Part shown: in pieces, positions 1 through 12,034 of the stretch
Layout: every line of letters begins with the position of its first letter
Numbering within the stretch: the stretch's first letter is position 1
Source of the DNA: Marinobacter alexandrii
Lineage (GTDB): Bacteria > Pseudomonadota > Gammaproteobacteria > Pseudomonadales > Oleiphilaceae
Reading direction: 5' to 3'
DNA length: 64,000 nt
NCBI RefSeq assembly: GCF_005871205.1
Contig: NZ_SWKM01000015.1
Location: 62,001 to 126,000 of the forward strand
Notes under the pieces: generated by a model
What the model was told of the DNA's origin: nothing
Databases searched by the model: none
Seen by the model: only the letters and a program-made list of their open reading frames with translations
Made by a program: the position numbers and the translations under genes

Positions 1-1
1 T

Positions 2-1537
2 CTGTACGACACCCTGATGGTGTCTTCAGACGATGAGCCTTTTTCTGCCTACGGCCTGATTGCCAAGTCGATTGAGACACCGGAAGACCGCAGCTATGTG
101 GTGTTCAACCTCCGTGACCAGGCCCGGTTCCACGACGGTGAGCCGATTACCGCCGAAGACGTGAAGTTTTCCTTCGAAATCCTGACCACAGAAGGCCATC
201 CGTTCTTCCGTAATTACTACGCGGATGTGGCCAAGGTAACGGTGCAAAGCCCCAAGCGCATACGCTTTGACTTCAAAGCTACTACCAACCGCGAACTGCC
301 GCTGATTCTGGGTCAGATGCCGATCCTGCCAGCCCACTACTGGTCCGAGCACGAATTTGGCGAGAATGGCCTAACGCCTCCCCTGGGTAGCGGCCCTTAC
401 CGGATCGGGAAATTTGAAGCTGGTCGTTCGGTCGCCTATGAAAGGGTTGAAGACTACTGGGCCGAAGATCTGGCCGTGCGACGGGGTCGTTTCAATTTCG
501 ACCGTATCCGCTACGACTACTACACTGACGATACCGTGGCACTGGAAGCGTTCAAAGCCGGCAGCTTCGATTTTCGACTTGAGACCTCGGCCAAGAACTG
601 GGCCACGGCTTACGCTGGGGAGAAGTTCGAAAACGGCAAAATCGTTGCGGAAGCCGTCGATCATCAGCGCCCGACCGGCATGCAAGGCTTTGTCTTCAAC
701 ACCCGCCGTGAAGTGTTCAGCGACCCGCGGGTTCGTGAAGCCCTCGCCTACGGATTCGATTTTGAATGGGCCAACAAGAACCTTTTCTATGGCCAGTACA
801 CCCGAACCAACAGCTATTTTGAGAACAGCGAGCTCGCCTCTTCCGGTCTGCCCCAGGGCCGGGAACTGGAGCTGCTGGAGCCGTTTCGCGAAGAGCTGCC
901 AGCCGACGTCTTTGCCGAGGTATACCAACCGCCTGAAACCGACGGCCAGAAAGGGGTAAGAACCAACTTGCGCGCAGCACTGGAGCTGCTACGCGCCGCT
1001 GATTACACCATTAAAGAAGGCACCATGATTCACCAGGAGACCGGCGAACCCCTGAGGTTCGAGATCCTGCTGTTCCAAAAGAGCTTCGAGCGCGTGGTGC
1101 TGCCCTTCAAGAACAATCTCGCGAAACTAGGCATTGATGTATCTGTCCGGCTGGTCGATAGCAACCAGTACGTTCAGCGAGTCCGCGAGTTCGATTTCGA
1201 CATGATCACCCAGGTGCTGCCGCAGTCGGATTCTCCCGGCAATGAGCAGCGCGAGTACTGGCACTCGGACAACGTTGAAGCGGTAGGCTCCCGCAACTAC
1301 ATGGGGGTAAGCCATCCGGTTGTCGATCAACTGGTCAGCCAGGTCATCCAGGCGCCGGACCGCAACGAGCTGGTGCACCGGACCCGGGCCCTGGATCGCG
1401 TGCTCCTGCACGGCCACTACGTGATACCTCACTGGCATCTGGCCAAGGATCGGGTTGCCTACTGGGGCCATCTGCAACGCCCAGCCGAAACACCCAAGAA
1501 CGGAGTTGATCTCGATAACTGGTGGGTGCAGCCCTGA
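2..1537 (+). CDS. yejA: ABC oligopeptide transporter substrate-binding protein, YejA-like (5' end missing)
   Basis: Periplasmic solute-binding protein (SBP_bac_5 type) that delivers peptides to the YejBEF importer encoded just downstream. The frame is open from base 2, so the signal peptide and first lobe are cut off by the window edge; 511 residues are visible. The family's opening run, LYDTLM followed by a region ending FHDGEPITAEDVKFSFE, begins at the first bases, and the C-terminal part has the usual R-ALAYGFDFEW and NWW endings. The internal ATG at base 17 is not the real start, because conserved sequence precedes it. The gene ends 46 bp before the first permease, which fits a single importer operon. 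The substrate is probably oligopeptides, by family analogy with the enteric YejABEF microcin C/peptide importer. Confidence 0.88.
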   Translation: MYDTLMVSSDDEPFSAYGLIAKSIETPEDRSYVVFNLRDQARFHDGEPITAEDVKFSFEILTTEGHPFFRNYYADVAKVTVQSPKRIRFDFKATTNRELPLILGQMPILPAHYWSEHEFGENGLTPPLGSGPYRIGKFEAGRSVAYERVEDYWAEDLAVRRGRFNFDRIRYDYYTDDTVALEAFKAGSFDFRLETSAKNWATAYAGEKFENGKIVAEAVDHQRPTGMQGFVFNTRREVFSDPRVREALAYGFDFEWANKNLFYGQYTRTNSYFENSELASSGLPQGRELELLEPFREELPADVFAEVYQPPETDGQKGVRTNLRAALELLRAADYTIKEGTMIHQETGEPLRFEILLFQKSFERVVLPFKNNLAKLGIDVSVRLVDSNQYVQRVREFDFDMITQVLPQSDSPGNEQREYWHSDNVEAVGSRNYMGVSHPVVDQLVSQVIQAPDRNELVHRTRALDRVLLHGHYVIPHWHLAKDRVAYWGHLQRPAETPKNGVDLDNWWVQP

Positions 1538-1583
1538 GCACGGGATTTTGACCCTCGCTGTAACGGAAGGAACGCTCCGCTAA

Positions 1584-2669
1584 ATGGGCATCTATATACT
1601 TCGAAGGCTGGCGCTGATTATCCCGACGCTGATCGGGATCATGCTGTTGAACTTCGTGATCGTTCAGGCCGCCCCCGGCGGCCCGGTTGAGCAGCTGATT
1701 GCCGAAATGGAAGGCCACGGTGGCAGCGCCCTGGCCCGGGCCTCCGGCGGCGATTCCGGCGCCGAGGTATCCAGCGCCTCCGGTGACAGTCGCGGCTCCC
1801 GCGGCATTCCCGAAGAGTTGCTGAAAGAGATCGAAGTCATGTACGGCTTCGATAAACCAGCCCATGAACGCTTCCTGAAGATGCTGGGCGACTACGCCAC
1901 CTTCAATTTCGGCGATTCCTTTTTTCGGGAAAAGAGCGTTACCGAGCTGATTCTCGACAAGATGCCGGTCTCCATCTCCCTGGGGCTCTGGTCGACACTG
2001 ATCATCTATATCATTTCCATTCCCCTGGGTATTCGCAAGGCTGTCACGGACGGGTCGCGCTTTGATGTCTGGAGCAGCTCTGCCATCGTCATCGGCTATG
2101 CCATTCCCGGCTTCCTGTTCGCGATCCTGCTGATTGTCCTGTTTGCCGGTGGCAGCTACTTCGACTTCTTCCCGTTACGTGGGCTGACCTCCTCCAACTT
2201 TGACGAACTCAACTGGCTGCAGAAGATCGGGGATTACTTCTGGCACCTGGCCCTGCCGGTAACTGCCAACGTCATCGGTGGTTTCGCCACACTCACCCTG
2301 CTTACCAAGAACTCGTTCCTCGACGAAATCAGCAAACAATACGTGGTGACTGCCCGTGCCAAGGGCCTGGACGACAAACAGGTGCTATACGGCCATGTGT
2401 TCCGCAATGCCATGCTGATCGTGATCGCAAGCCTGCCGGGCGTTCTGGTGTCCCTGTTCTTCACCGGGTCCCTGCTCATTGAGGTGATCTTCTCGCTGGA
2501 CGGTTTGGGCCTACTGGGCTTTGAGGCTGCCCTGAATCGCGACTACCCGGTGATTTTCGGCACCCTGTACATCTTCACCTTGATGGGGCTGATCCTGAAA
2601 CTGATCAGTGACATAACCTATGTCCTGGTTGACCCCCGCATCGATTTTGAAAGCCGGGAGGGCGCATGA
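1584..2669 (+). CDS. yejB: ABC oligopeptide transporter inner-membrane permease YejB
   Basis: Integral membrane permease of a peptide ABC importer, 361 residues. The first hydrophobic segment is near residues 9-29, followed by the family motif [11 protein letters not shown] and then a Ser/Gly-rich periplasmic loop (about residues 50-80). Five further hydrophobic segments follow. The cytoplasmic EAA-type coupling loop is visible as [11 protein letters not shown] (about residue 260), where the ATPase docks. A GGAAGGA ribosome site sits upstream of the ATG. The stop overlaps the start of the next permease by 4 bp (ATGA), so the two are translationally coupled. Confidence 0.93.
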   Translation: MGIYILRRLALIIPTLIGIMLLNFVIVQAAPGGPVEQLIAEMEGHGGSALARASGGDSGAEVSSASGDSRGSRGIPEELLKEIEVMYGFDKPAHERFLKMLGDYATFNFGDSFFREKSVTELILDKMPVSISLGLWSTLIIYIISIPLGIRKAVTDGSRFDVWSSSAIVIGYAIPGFLFAILLIVLFAGGSYFDFFPLRGLTSSNFDELNWLQKIGDYFWHLALPVTANVIGGFATLTLLTKNSFLDEISKQYVVTARAKGLDDKQVLYGHVFRNAMLIVIASLPGVLVSLFFTGSLLIEVIFSLDGLGLLGFEAALNRDYPVIFGTLYIFTLMGLILKLISDITYVLVDPRIDFESREGA

Positions 2670-3694
2670 GCAAGCGCTCTCTGACCCCGATCCAACAGCG
2701 CCGGCTGCGTAACTTCCGGGCTAACCGACGCGGGTTCTGGTCGCTGTGGGTGTTCCTGGCACTGTTTGGCCTGTCACTGGCCGCAGAATTGATTGCCAAC
2801 GACGCGCCGCTGATAGTCTCCTACCAGGGCACGCTCTATTTTCCTGTGGTGGAGTCGGTTCCCGAGGAAACCTTTGGTGGCTTCCTGCCCACCGAGGCAG
2901 ATTACCGCGACCCCTTTATAGCCGACGCCATCGAAGCCGATGGCTGGATTGTGTGGCCCCCGATCCGATTCAGCTACAACACGATCAATTACGATCTGGA
3001 AGTGCCCTCGCCGGCGCCACCCAGCCTGGAGAACTGGCTGGGAACCGATGACCAGGGTCGCGATGTGGCTGCCCGGGTGATCTACGGCTTCCGCATTTCG
3101 GTGCTGTTCGGTCTCACCCTCACCATCGCCAGCTGCATTGTGGGCGTGGCCGTCGGTGCCATTCAGGGTTATTACGGCGGCAAAACCGATCTGCTCGGCC
3201 AGCGTTTTATAGAAGTCTGGTCCGGCTTGCCGGTTCTGTACCTGCTGATCATCCTGTCGAGTATCGTGCAGCCGAACTTCTGGTGGCTCCTGGGTATCAT
3301 GTTGCTGTTCAGCTGGATGGGGCTGGTAGACGTGGTGCGTGCGGAATTCCTGCGAGCGCGAAACTTCGAGTACGTGAAAGCGGCTCGAGCCCTGGGCTTG
3401 GACAACCGCAAGATCATGTTCCGACATATCCTGCCCAACGCCATGGTCGCCACCCTGACCTTCCTGCCTTTCATTCTGACCGGCGCCATCACCGGACTGA
3501 CCTCCCTGGATTTCCTGGGGTTTGGCCTGCCATCGGGCTCGCCCTCCCTGGGAGAACTGATCGCGCAGGGCAAGGCCAACCTGCATGCGCCCTGGCTGGG
3601 CATGTCTGCGTTCGTCTCGCTTTCAATCATGCTGACCTTGCTGGTGTTCGTCGGTGAAGCCGTGCGCGACGCTTTTGATCCGAGAAAGAGCTGA
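2666..3694 (+). CDS. yejE: ABC oligopeptide transporter inner-membrane permease YejE
   Basis: Second permease of the importer, 342 residues, pairing with YejB. After a basic N-terminus and first hydrophobic segment (about residues 25-43) there is a large periplasmic loop. The sequence [17 protein letters not shown] then leads into the transmembrane core, as in the DppC/OppC/YejE families. The coupling loop [13 protein letters not shown] is near residue 240. The start overlaps yejB by 4 bp, and the ATPase gene begins 1 bp after its stop. The protein is normal in length and has no missing region. Confidence 0.93.
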   Translation: MSKRSLTPIQQRRLRNFRANRRGFWSLWVFLALFGLSLAAELIANDAPLIVSYQGTLYFPVVESVPEETFGGFLPTEADYRDPFIADAIEADGWIVWPPIRFSYNTINYDLEVPSPAPPSLENWLGTDDQGRDVAARVIYGFRISVLFGLTLTIASCIVGVAVGAIQGYYGGKTDLLGQRFIEVWSGLPVLYLLIILSSIVQPNFWWLLGIMLLFSWMGLVDVVRAEFLRARNFEYVKAARALGLDNRKIMFRHILPNAMVATLTFLPFILTGAITGLTSLDFLGFGLPSGSPSLGELIAQGKANLHAPWLGMSAFVSLSIMLTLLVFVGEAVRDAFDPRKS

Positions 3695-3695
3695 T

Positions 3696-5300
3696 ATGAA
3701 CGAACTGCTGCGCATTTCCAATCTGTCTATCTGCTTCGACCGGGGGCCACGGGTGGTCGATTCCCTGTCACTGGCCATTCGCACGGGACAGACCCTGGCC
3801 CTGGTAGGCGAAAGCGGCTCGGGCAAGTCCATCTCCGCCCTGTCTGTGCTTCGCCTGCTGGATGAGCGCCATGTCCGGTACCCAACGGGAGAGATTCACT
3901 TCCAGGGTGAAGACATGCTCAAGGTCAGCGAAAAACGCCTGCGCCAGATCCGCGGGCGGAAGATAAGCATGATCTTCCAGGAACCGATGACCTCCCTGAA
4001 CCCGCTGCACACAGTGGAGAAGCAGATTGGTGAAACCCTGGCGCTGCACAAGGGCCTGCGCAACTCGGCCGCCAGGAAGCGCTGCATCGAACTTCTGGAA
4101 CTGGTTGGAATTCGGGATCCGGAAAGCCGGCTTTCAAGCTATCCCCATCAGTTGTCCGGTGGCCAGAAACAGCGGGTGATGATTGCCATGGCCCTGGCCA
4201 ACGAGCCGGACCTGCTGATTGCCGATGAACCCACCACGGCCCTGGACGTGACCGTTCAGAAACAGGTCCTGGAATTGCTCCGGGACCTACAGGGCAAGCT
4301 CGGCATGGCCATCCTGATGATCACCCACGACCTCACCATTGTCCGCCGGTACGCGGACGAAGTGGCGGTAATGGAACAGGGTAAGCTGGTGGAGCATGCC
4401 GACACCGAAACCCTGTTCGCCAATCCGCAGCATCCATACACCTGCAAGCTGCTGGATGCGGAGCCACCCGACGCGCCCCTGGCGATCTCGGTCACCTCCG
4501 AGCCCTTGCTGAAGGTGTCGGATCTGGATGTTCGTTTTACCACCCAGAAATCCCTGTTCGGCAAGGTGAAAGACTCTTTTCACGCGGTCAAATCGACCAA
4601 CTTCAGCCTGAATCGCGGTGAAACTCTCGGGATCGTGGGTGAAAGCGGCAGTGGCAAGACCACCATCGGCCACGCACTGCTAAAGTTGACCACGAGCTCT
4701 GGCGGCATACAGCTCGCGGGCGAGGAGCTGGGCTCCCTGACCCAGAAGCAGTTTCGGCCCTGGCGCAAGCGCATTCAGATCGTTTTTCAGGACCCGTTTG
4801 GCAGCCTGAGCCCACGCATGTCGATTGCCGAAATCGTTCGGGAAGGCCTGGAAATTCACGATCCGGATACTTCCGACGCCCACGAGCAACGAGTGATCCG
4901 GGCACTCCAGGACGTTGGGCTGGACCCCGACGCCCGTCACCGCTACCCCCATGAGTTTTCCGGCGGCCAACGCCAGCGGATTGCCATAGCCCGGGCACTG
5001 GTCCTGCAGCCGGACCTGATCATCCTGGACGAACCTACCTCGGCGCTCGACCGCACGGTCCAGAAGCAGGTTATTGAGTTGCTGCGGGATCTTCAGAGCC
5101 GCTATGGTCTAAGCTATATTTTTATCAGTCACGATCTGGCGGTGGTTCGAGCACTCAGTCACAAGCTGCTGGTGTTGCATCATGGTGAGATCGTGGAGTA
5201 CGGCAGCGCTGAGGATATATTCCGGGCGCCGACCCAGCCCTATACTCAGGAGCTTCTGAGTGCTGCTTTCTTTTACCAGCAGACTTCTACGACCAATTGA
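3696..5300 (+). CDS. yejF: ABC oligopeptide transporter double ATPase YejF
   Basis: Fused ATPase, 534 residues, with two complete nucleotide-binding domains that power YejBE. Domain 1 has Walker A GESGSGKS (about residue 37), signature [16 protein letters not shown] and Walker [13 protein letters not shown]. Domain 2 has GESGSGKTT (about residue 314), [15 protein letters not shown] and [12 protein letters not shown]. Both carry the oligopeptide-type C-terminal tail (QHPYT, TQPYT). The frame is open further upstream to 3654, but the ATG at 3696 lies 1 bp after the yejE stop, begins the family sequence [11 protein letters not shown] and follows a GAGAAAGAG purine run, so it is preferred. Last gene of the importer operon. 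Confidence 0.93.
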   Translation: MNELLRISNLSICFDRGPRVVDSLSLAIRTGQTLALVGESGSGKSISALSVLRLLDERHVRYPTGEIHFQGEDMLKVSEKRLRQIRGRKISMIFQEPMTSLNPLHTVEKQIGETLALHKGLRNSAARKRCIELLELVGIRDPESRLSSYPHQLSGGQKQRVMIAMALANEPDLLIADEPTTALDVTVQKQVLELLRDLQGKLGMAILMITHDLTIVRRYADEVAVMEQGKLVEHADTETLFANPQHPYTCKLLDAEPPDAPLAISVTSEPLLKVSDLDVRFTTQKSLFGKVKDSFHAVKSTNFSLNRGETLGIVGESGSGKTTIGHALLKLTTSSGGIQLAGEELGSLTQKQFRPWRKRIQIVFQDPFGSLSPRMSIAEIVREGLEIHDPDTSDAHEQRVIRALQDVGLDPDARHRYPHEFSGGQRQRIAIARALVLQPDLIILDEPTSALDRTVQKQVIELLRDLQSRYGLSYIFISHDLAVVRALSHKLLVLHHGEIVEYGSAEDIFRAPTQPYTQELLSAAFFYQQTSTTN

Positions 5301-5303
5301 GTG

Positions 5304-5333
5304 TTACCCGGAACCATAGTGTTCAGGGATAAT
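5304..5333 (+). promoter_or_regulatory. possible sigma-70 promoter for fabI
   Basis: A TTACCC hexamer at 5304-5309 and a near-consensus GATAAT at 5328-5333 are separated by 18 bp. They sit 34 bp before the fabI start, between the yejF stop and fabI. The -10 is good and the -35 is weak. This would let fabI be transcribed independently of the importer operon. Confidence 0.4.
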
Positions 5334-5366
5334 GCCTTCAAATCAGGAACACAGGGAGATTTACCC

Positions 5367-6152
5367 ATGGGAATACTCAGTGGCAAGAAAGCACTGATCG
5401 TTGGCGTTGCCAGTAAGCTGTCCATTGCCTATGGCATTGCCGAAGCCTTTGCCCGGGAAGGCGCCGAGCTGGCATTTACCTACCAGAACGAAAAGCTGCA
5501 GCCTCGGGTGGAGAAGTTCGCCGAACAATGGGGCAGCAAGCTGACCTTCCCCTGTGACGTTGCCAGTGACGAGGAAATCGAGCAGGTCTTTACCGAACTC
5601 AACAAGCACTGGGATCACATCGACATCATCGTCCACGCCGTTGGCTTCGCGCCGGGACACGAACTGGACGGCAACTACGTTGATGTAACCACCCGTGAAG
5701 GTTTCCGTATCGCCCACGACATCAGCTCATACAGCTTCGTGGCACTGGCAAAAGGCGCGCGCGGAATGATGCACGAAGGCAGCTCACTGATTACCTTGAG
5801 CTACCTGGGCGCCGAGCGGGTACTCCAGAATTACAACGTGATGGGCCTGGCCAAAGCCTCTCTTGAGGCCAACGTTCGCTACATGGCCGCCAGCCTGGGC
5901 CGCGACGGCATTCGGGTGAACGGTATTTCTGCGGGCCCGATCAAGACACTCGCGGCTTCCGGCATCAAGAGCTTCCGCAAGATGCTTGCGGAGAACGCGA
6001 AGCGGGCACCATTGCGCCGCAACGTCACCATCGAGGAAGTGGGTAATTCCGCAGCCTTCCTCGGCTCGGATATGGCCAGCGGTATTACGGGCGAGATCAT
6101 GTACGTGGATGCCGGCTTCAATATTACCGGCATGGCGGAAATGGAAGACTAA
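5367..6152 (+). CDS. fabI: enoyl-[acyl-carrier-protein] reductase [NADH] FabI
   Basis: Catalyses the last, NADH-dependent reduction in each round of fatty acid elongation (type II FAS, cytoplasm) and is the classical triclosan target. It has 261 residues, as in E. coli. The SDR-type nucleotide-binding start [20 protein letters not shown] and the catalytic residues Tyr146, Tyr156 and Lys163 ([18 protein letters not shown]) fall at the same numbers as in the E. coli enzyme. The frame is open back to a GTG at 5301, but ATG 5367 starts exactly at the conserved N-terminus and follows AGGGAGAT. The gene ends at a strong hairpin, so it is the last gene in its transcript. Confidence 0.96.
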   Translation: MGILSGKKALIVGVASKLSIAYGIAEAFAREGAELAFTYQNEKLQPRVEKFAEQWGSKLTFPCDVASDEEIEQVFTELNKHWDHIDIIVHAVGFAPGHELDGNYVDVTTREGFRIAHDISSYSFVALAKGARGMMHEGSSLITLSYLGAERVLQNYNVMGLAKASLEANVRYMAASLGRDGIRVNGISAGPIKTLAASGIKSFRKMLAENAKRAPLRRNVTIEEVGNSAAFLGSDMASGITGEIMYVDAGFNITGMAEMED

Positions 6153-6177
6153 CGTCGGATACACCATCGACGCTCAC

Positions 6178-6206
6178 AAAAAAGCCGGCTCAGTGCCGGC
6201 TTTTTT
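6178..6206. terminator. bidirectional rho-independent terminator
   Basis: Perfect inverted repeat AAAAAAGCCGGC / GCCGGCTTTTTT with loop TCAGT. It has an A-tract before and a T-tract after, so it can terminate fabI from the left and the convergent PilZ gene from the right. Confidence 0.93.
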
Positions 6207-6213
6207 GTTATTG

Positions 6214-6627
6214 CTATTCGGCCGCCATCGCAATCGCTACCACCTCGACCCACTCAACGTAGGCGGTTTCGTCCGATTGTACGATCTGCGCTCCAACCAG
6301 AAACTCAGATTCGTAGGGCCGACACCAAACCACTTCCAGCATCAGGGAAAATTCCTGGTCGAGCTCACCCAGGGATACCCAAGCCGGTAACAGCGCCCCG
6401 AGGGACACCGGCTCCTTTGAGAACAGCGATATTCCCCGGGCTGAGATATCCCGAATCCGGCACACCAGCTGTCGCCCGCCAGAGTCCTCACCAGCGCCCG
6501 GACTGGGCAACGTAGATTCGAGCTCCAGGGTGGCACGGGCGGTTGCGGTGAGGCGGTAGTCCGCACGATTGTCCGGCACCTCTCTGCCATGCCCGGTGTT
6601 ACCAAATTCGTAGTCTGCATCAGTCAT
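6214..6627 (-). CDS. PilZ domain protein with intact c-di-GMP binding signature
   Basis: Single-domain PilZ protein, 137 residues, probably a cytoplasmic cyclic di-GMP receptor. Both halves of the ligand signature are present: RxxxR as RADYR (residues 21-25) and DxSxxG as DISARG (60-65). The frame is open upstream to 6690, but ATG 6627 is chosen because AGGAAGG lies about 10 bases before it; the extension would overlap the upstream gene. It lies 28 bp downstream of the DUF1631 gene on the same strand, so the two are probably co-transcribed. The output of the c-di-GMP signal is not visible. This differs from the type IV pilus PilZ at 42.4 kb, which lacks both motifs. Confidence 0.85.
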   Translation of the reverse strand: MTDADYEFGNTGHGREVPDNRADYRLTATARATLELESTLPSPGAGEDSGGRQLVCRIRDISARGISLFSKEPVSLGALLPAWVSLGELDQEFSLMLEVVWCRPYESEFLVGAQIVQSDETAYVEWVEVVAIAMAAE

Positions 6628-6655
6628 TATTGTTATACCTTCCTGTTCGAAACGC

Positions 6656-8479
6656 CTAGTTTCGGCCGACCCGGATTCTACCGACGACACGACTCAGTGT
6701 GTCATCAAATTCTGCAGAACTGCCCAGCACCCGGATTTTTCCGGACACGATGCCTTCAACCAGTTGATCCTCGATAAACTCCCGGCGATTAAGACCGAGC
6801 CGATCGACGAAAACGAGTTTCCGCGACGCATTGATCCGTACCGCCAGTTTCAGACGAATCGGGTCGTTGTCCGCGTCGTCCGGATTGACGACGATCCAGC
6901 CACCCAACTTGATACCATCCGCTTGGGCCTGGGCCAACAGCGTCTGCTTGCGATCCAGACGCTCTTGCTCGGCACGTTGGTCATCAAGGCGTTGTTGCTC
7001 CACCGACTCACGCTGGCGCTGCAGCTCCGACGCTCTGGCCGCCTCCTGAACCAACCGCACCTGCTCAGCGGCCTCCCTTTCACGCCTGAGCGCCTCGGCA
7101 CGTTCTCTAGCGTCTCGGGCCGCCTGCTCACGTTGCTTGCGTTGTTTTGCGCACACGTTCGCCAGCACAGTCACCGTGTCGGTCAACACCTGACCAAAGG
7201 GAGTCAGGGTTGGTAGCGGTCGAAGGTCGCTTTGAGTTCGAGCGGTTTCAAATTCTGCCCAGGGTTGCAGGCCAAGTTTCACCCCGGCACCGTTGGTCCA
7301 GAGGATTTCAGCGGTATCTTCCAGCAGTGCGAAGAAGAACCGCCGCTGCTCCCTGCGACCTTCGCCTTCAACAAACCAGCCTCCCTCAAGGCCTTCGGCG
7401 CGGCCGGGCTGTACCCCTGAAAATCCCAGCCAGCTGCTGTCCCAGGCAAACGACTTTAGTTTCGGTAACGCCTCCGCCAGCTCCGGTGTCTCTCCCCGAA
7501 GCCTGGAAACCATGACGTTTTCGATGCCTGCGAGCGCCCTGGCTTCGAGGGCCTGACCAAAGGTGCCATTCCAGACATCCATTAATCGGTCGCCTATCTG
7601 TTCACCAACGGTGTACAGCCGGTCCCGGTCCTTGTCAGAGAGCGAGGGATCGCCGACCCAAACCAGCCACTCGAGCAGTTTGGAGCCGTGGCGACAGCCC
7701 TCGCCTTCGACCCCCGATGTCCAGATCGCCTGTTTCAACAGCCGGTACCAATAATCCAGAATAAACTCGGTTATAGCTGGCGGCAGCATCCTCCCCTGCA
7801 GCGCTCTACCGATCAAAGCCCGGGCAGTCTGGTCCGCTCGGCGCTGCCGTGCGGCTCCCTGTTCGGTCTCCAGCAGCCGCTTCCTCAGCTTGCCAGTCTG
7901 GGCATTTCGCTTCTGTGCATCCTGTTGCCACTGCCGACAGAATTCCTCGACGGGCGTGGCCTCGCCCGACTTGAAACTGCTGGATACTGCGATCACCAGC
8001 GCATCCAGTTGATCAAGCAGCACGCGACTCGAGCGTCCGCCGGAGTCACTCCACCCCCGCCACTCCTGCAGGCTGTCGAGCCAGTCCGTCAGGGCGTCAC
8101 AAAAGGCATTTGCGCCTTCAAGATTCATCCTCCAGGCCAGGTAAAAACGCAGCCGGGCAATGCGGCATGCCAGTTCCGGGTGCAGACCACTGGTTTTCAG
8201 GAACACGTCCATGATGCGATCGGCGACATAGGCGGCGTTGATCTGCATGGACGACCAGTCCAGATGAACGGAACGGATGACATGGGTGACGCGCTCGTCG
8301 CGCTGTTCAGCCCAGCAGGATGACAGCAGTGGGCGCCAGTCGCTGACAGCTTCCGGTGCAAGCTTACCGGCCGGGTACGGCAGGTCCGGGACACGAATAC
8401 CCGAAAGGACGTCTCCGATTTGTCCGGAAACCGCCTGGCGACTCGCACTACCCTGCGGTTTCTGCCGGTTCTGTGACAT
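6656..8479 (-). CDS. DUF1631-like cytoplasmic protein with central coiled coil
   Basis: Protein of 607 residues with no signal peptide or membrane segment. I place it in the DUF1631 type from its layout: a helical N-terminal region rich in W and L, a charged coiled coil (about residues 455-525, rich in RE, QR and EQ repeats), and a small beta-rich C-terminal module. That module contains GGWIVVNPDD, RLKLAVRIN and KLVFVDRLGL, the wording typical of DUF1631 C-termini. Its biochemical role is not established. A GGGGAACGG purine run precedes ATG 8479. The c-di-GMP-binding PilZ gene follows 28 bp downstream, suggesting a shared pathway, possibly surface or motility control (inference). Family assignment is from memory of sequence style, not a search. 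Confidence 0.62.
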   Translation of the reverse strand: MSQNRQKPQGSASRQAVSGQIGDVLSGIRVPDLPYPAGKLAPEAVSDWRPLLSSCWAEQRDERVTHVIRSVHLDWSSMQINAAYVADRIMDVFLKTSGLHPELACRIARLRFYLAWRMNLEGANAFCDALTDWLDSLQEWRGWSDSGGRSSRVLLDQLDALVIAVSSSFKSGEATPVEEFCRQWQQDAQKRNAQTGKLRKRLLETEQGAARQRRADQTARALIGRALQGRMLPPAITEFILDYWYRLLKQAIWTSGVEGEGCRHGSKLLEWLVWVGDPSLSDKDRDRLYTVGEQIGDRLMDVWNGTFGQALEARALAGIENVMVSRLRGETPELAEALPKLKSFAWDSSWLGFSGVQPGRAEGLEGGWFVEGEGRREQRRFFFALLEDTAEILWTNGAGVKLGLQPWAEFETARTQSDLRPLPTLTPFGQVLTDTVTVLANVCAKQRKQREQAARDARERAEALRREREAAEQVRLVQEAARASELQRQRESVEQQRLDDQRAEQERLDRKQTLLAQAQADGIKLGGWIVVNPDDADNDPIRLKLAVRINASRKLVFVDRLGLNRREFIEDQLVEGIVSGKIRVLGSSAEFDDTLSRVVGRIRVGRN

Positions 8480-8651
8480 CCGTTCCCCATACGTAAGAAG
8501 CGTTGAAAAGGCCTACCAAATAAAGCAGTATAACCACCTCCCCGGGGTTATTCACACTGGATTCCCGGGGCATTGGCACCAATCTGCAACTTCGTTGGCA
8601 ATTGTTCGTCCAATGAAGATGCAACGATCAGAATCGGGGATATAGAACAAC

Positions 8652-9728
8652 ATGTCGGGCAAAAAACTAGAGAACCTGAACGTGGCCAGCCAGGAACCAC
8701 TTATCACTCCTGAAGCACTCAAGCAGGAGATGCCACTCTCCGACGCCGCCGCCGAAACCGTGGCCAAGGGCCGCCAAGCCATCTACGATATCATGGACGG
8801 CAAGGACCATCGCCTGTTCGTCGTCATCGGTCCGTGCTCCATCCACGACGTTGAAGCCGCGCGCGACTACGCCCAACGCCTGAAAAAACTGTCGGACGAA
8901 GTCAGTGACACCCTTCTGATCGTAATGCGCGTCTATTTCGAAAAGCCGCGGACAACCGTCGGCTGGAAAGGTCTGATCAACGACCCGCACCTGAACGATA
9001 CCTTCGACATTGAACAGGGGCTTCATATCGGTCGCCGCCTGTTGTTAGACATCAACGAACTGGGCCTGCCAGCCGCAACCGAAGCGCTGGATCCAATTTC
9101 GCCCCAGTACCTCCAGGACACCATCGCCTGGTCGGCCATCGGCGCCAGGACCACAGAATCCCAGACTCACCGCGAGATGAGCAGTGGGCTTTCTATGGCT
9201 ATCGGTTTCAAGAACGGCACCGACGGCAGCCTGGATGTCGTTGTAAACGCCATGAAATCGGTATCGCACCCGCACAACTTCCTTGGCATTGACCAACAAG
9301 GCAAGGCTGCAATCATCCGAACCAAGGGCAACAACTATGGCCATGCAGTACTGCGTGGCGGTGGTGGCAAACCCAACTACGATTCAGTCAGCGTCGCGCT
9401 ATGCGAACAGGCCCTGGAAAAAGCCAAGCTGCGCAAGTCAATCATGGTCGACTGCAGCCACGCCAACTCCAATAAGGATCCTGGCCTGCAACCCCTGGTC
9501 ATGCAGGATGTCACCCATCAAATCCTCGAGGGTAACAACTCCATCCAGAGCCTGATGGTTGAAAGCAACATCAACTGGGGCAATCAGTCGATTCCGGACA
9601 ACCTGGACGACCTGAAATACGGCGTATCGGTAACCGACGCCTGCATTGACTGGCCCACCACGGAGAAGGCTATCCGGGAAATGCGTGACAAGCTGAAAGA
9701 CGTCCTGCCTGGCCGCAAGATCGGCTAA
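8652..9728 (+). CDS. aroG: 3-deoxy-7-phosphoheptulonate (DAHP) synthase, class I
   Basis: First enzyme of the shikimate pathway: condenses phosphoenolpyruvate with erythrose 4-phosphate to DAHP. It has 358 residues, typical of the AroF/AroG/AroH class I alpha family. Landmarks include VVIGPCSIHD (about residue 57), MRVYFEKPRTTVGWKGLIND for substrate and metal binding, the metal-ligand region MVDCSHANSNK, and the C-terminal GVSVTDACIDW. I cannot tell which aromatic amino acid inhibits it. GGGGAT lies upstream of the ATG. The 172 bp before it, divergent from the DUF1631 gene, contains GC-rich palindromes (CCCCGGGG at 8540-8547 and again near 8564) but no convincing promoter or TyrR box. Confidence 0.94.
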   Translation: MSGKKLENLNVASQEPLITPEALKQEMPLSDAAAETVAKGRQAIYDIMDGKDHRLFVVIGPCSIHDVEAARDYAQRLKKLSDEVSDTLLIVMRVYFEKPRTTVGWKGLINDPHLNDTFDIEQGLHIGRRLLLDINELGLPAATEALDPISPQYLQDTIAWSAIGARTTESQTHREMSSGLSMAIGFKNGTDGSLDVVVNAMKSVSHPHNFLGIDQQGKAAIIRTKGNNYGHAVLRGGGGKPNYDSVSVALCEQALEKAKLRKSIMVDCSHANSNKDPGLQPLVMQDVTHQILEGNNSIQSLMVESNINWGNQSIPDNLDDLKYGVSVTDACIDWPTTEKAIREMRDKLKDVLPGRKIG

Positions 9729-9746
9729 CCGGACATTCGCAACATA

Positions 9747-9778
9747 AAAAAAGGGGAGCCAATTGGCTCCCCTTTTTT
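9747..9778. terminator. bidirectional rho-independent terminator
   Basis: Perfect palindromic hairpin GGGGAGCC AATT GGCTCCCC flanked by seven A and six T. It serves the DAHP synthase gene on the + strand and the convergent cobA transcript on the - strand. Confidence 0.94.
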
Positions 9779-9819
9779 GTTCATGGTTGACGGTACTGAT
9801 CCATCCCGCAACCCGCGAT

Positions 9820-12020
<2,201 letters not shown>

Positions 12021-12034
12021 CCTTGCAGCCAGGC

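Noticed and set aside
2774..3586. 270-codon - strand open frame opposite the yejE permease
   Set aside because: It mirrors a well-supported permease gene, has a Gln/His/Gly-rich composition typical of antisense frames and shows no motif.
8540..8570. Pair of CCCCGGGG palindromes upstream of the DAHP synthase gene, considered as an attenuator
   Set aside because: There is no T-tract, no leader peptide rich in aromatic residues and no competing hairpin, so attenuation is not supported.
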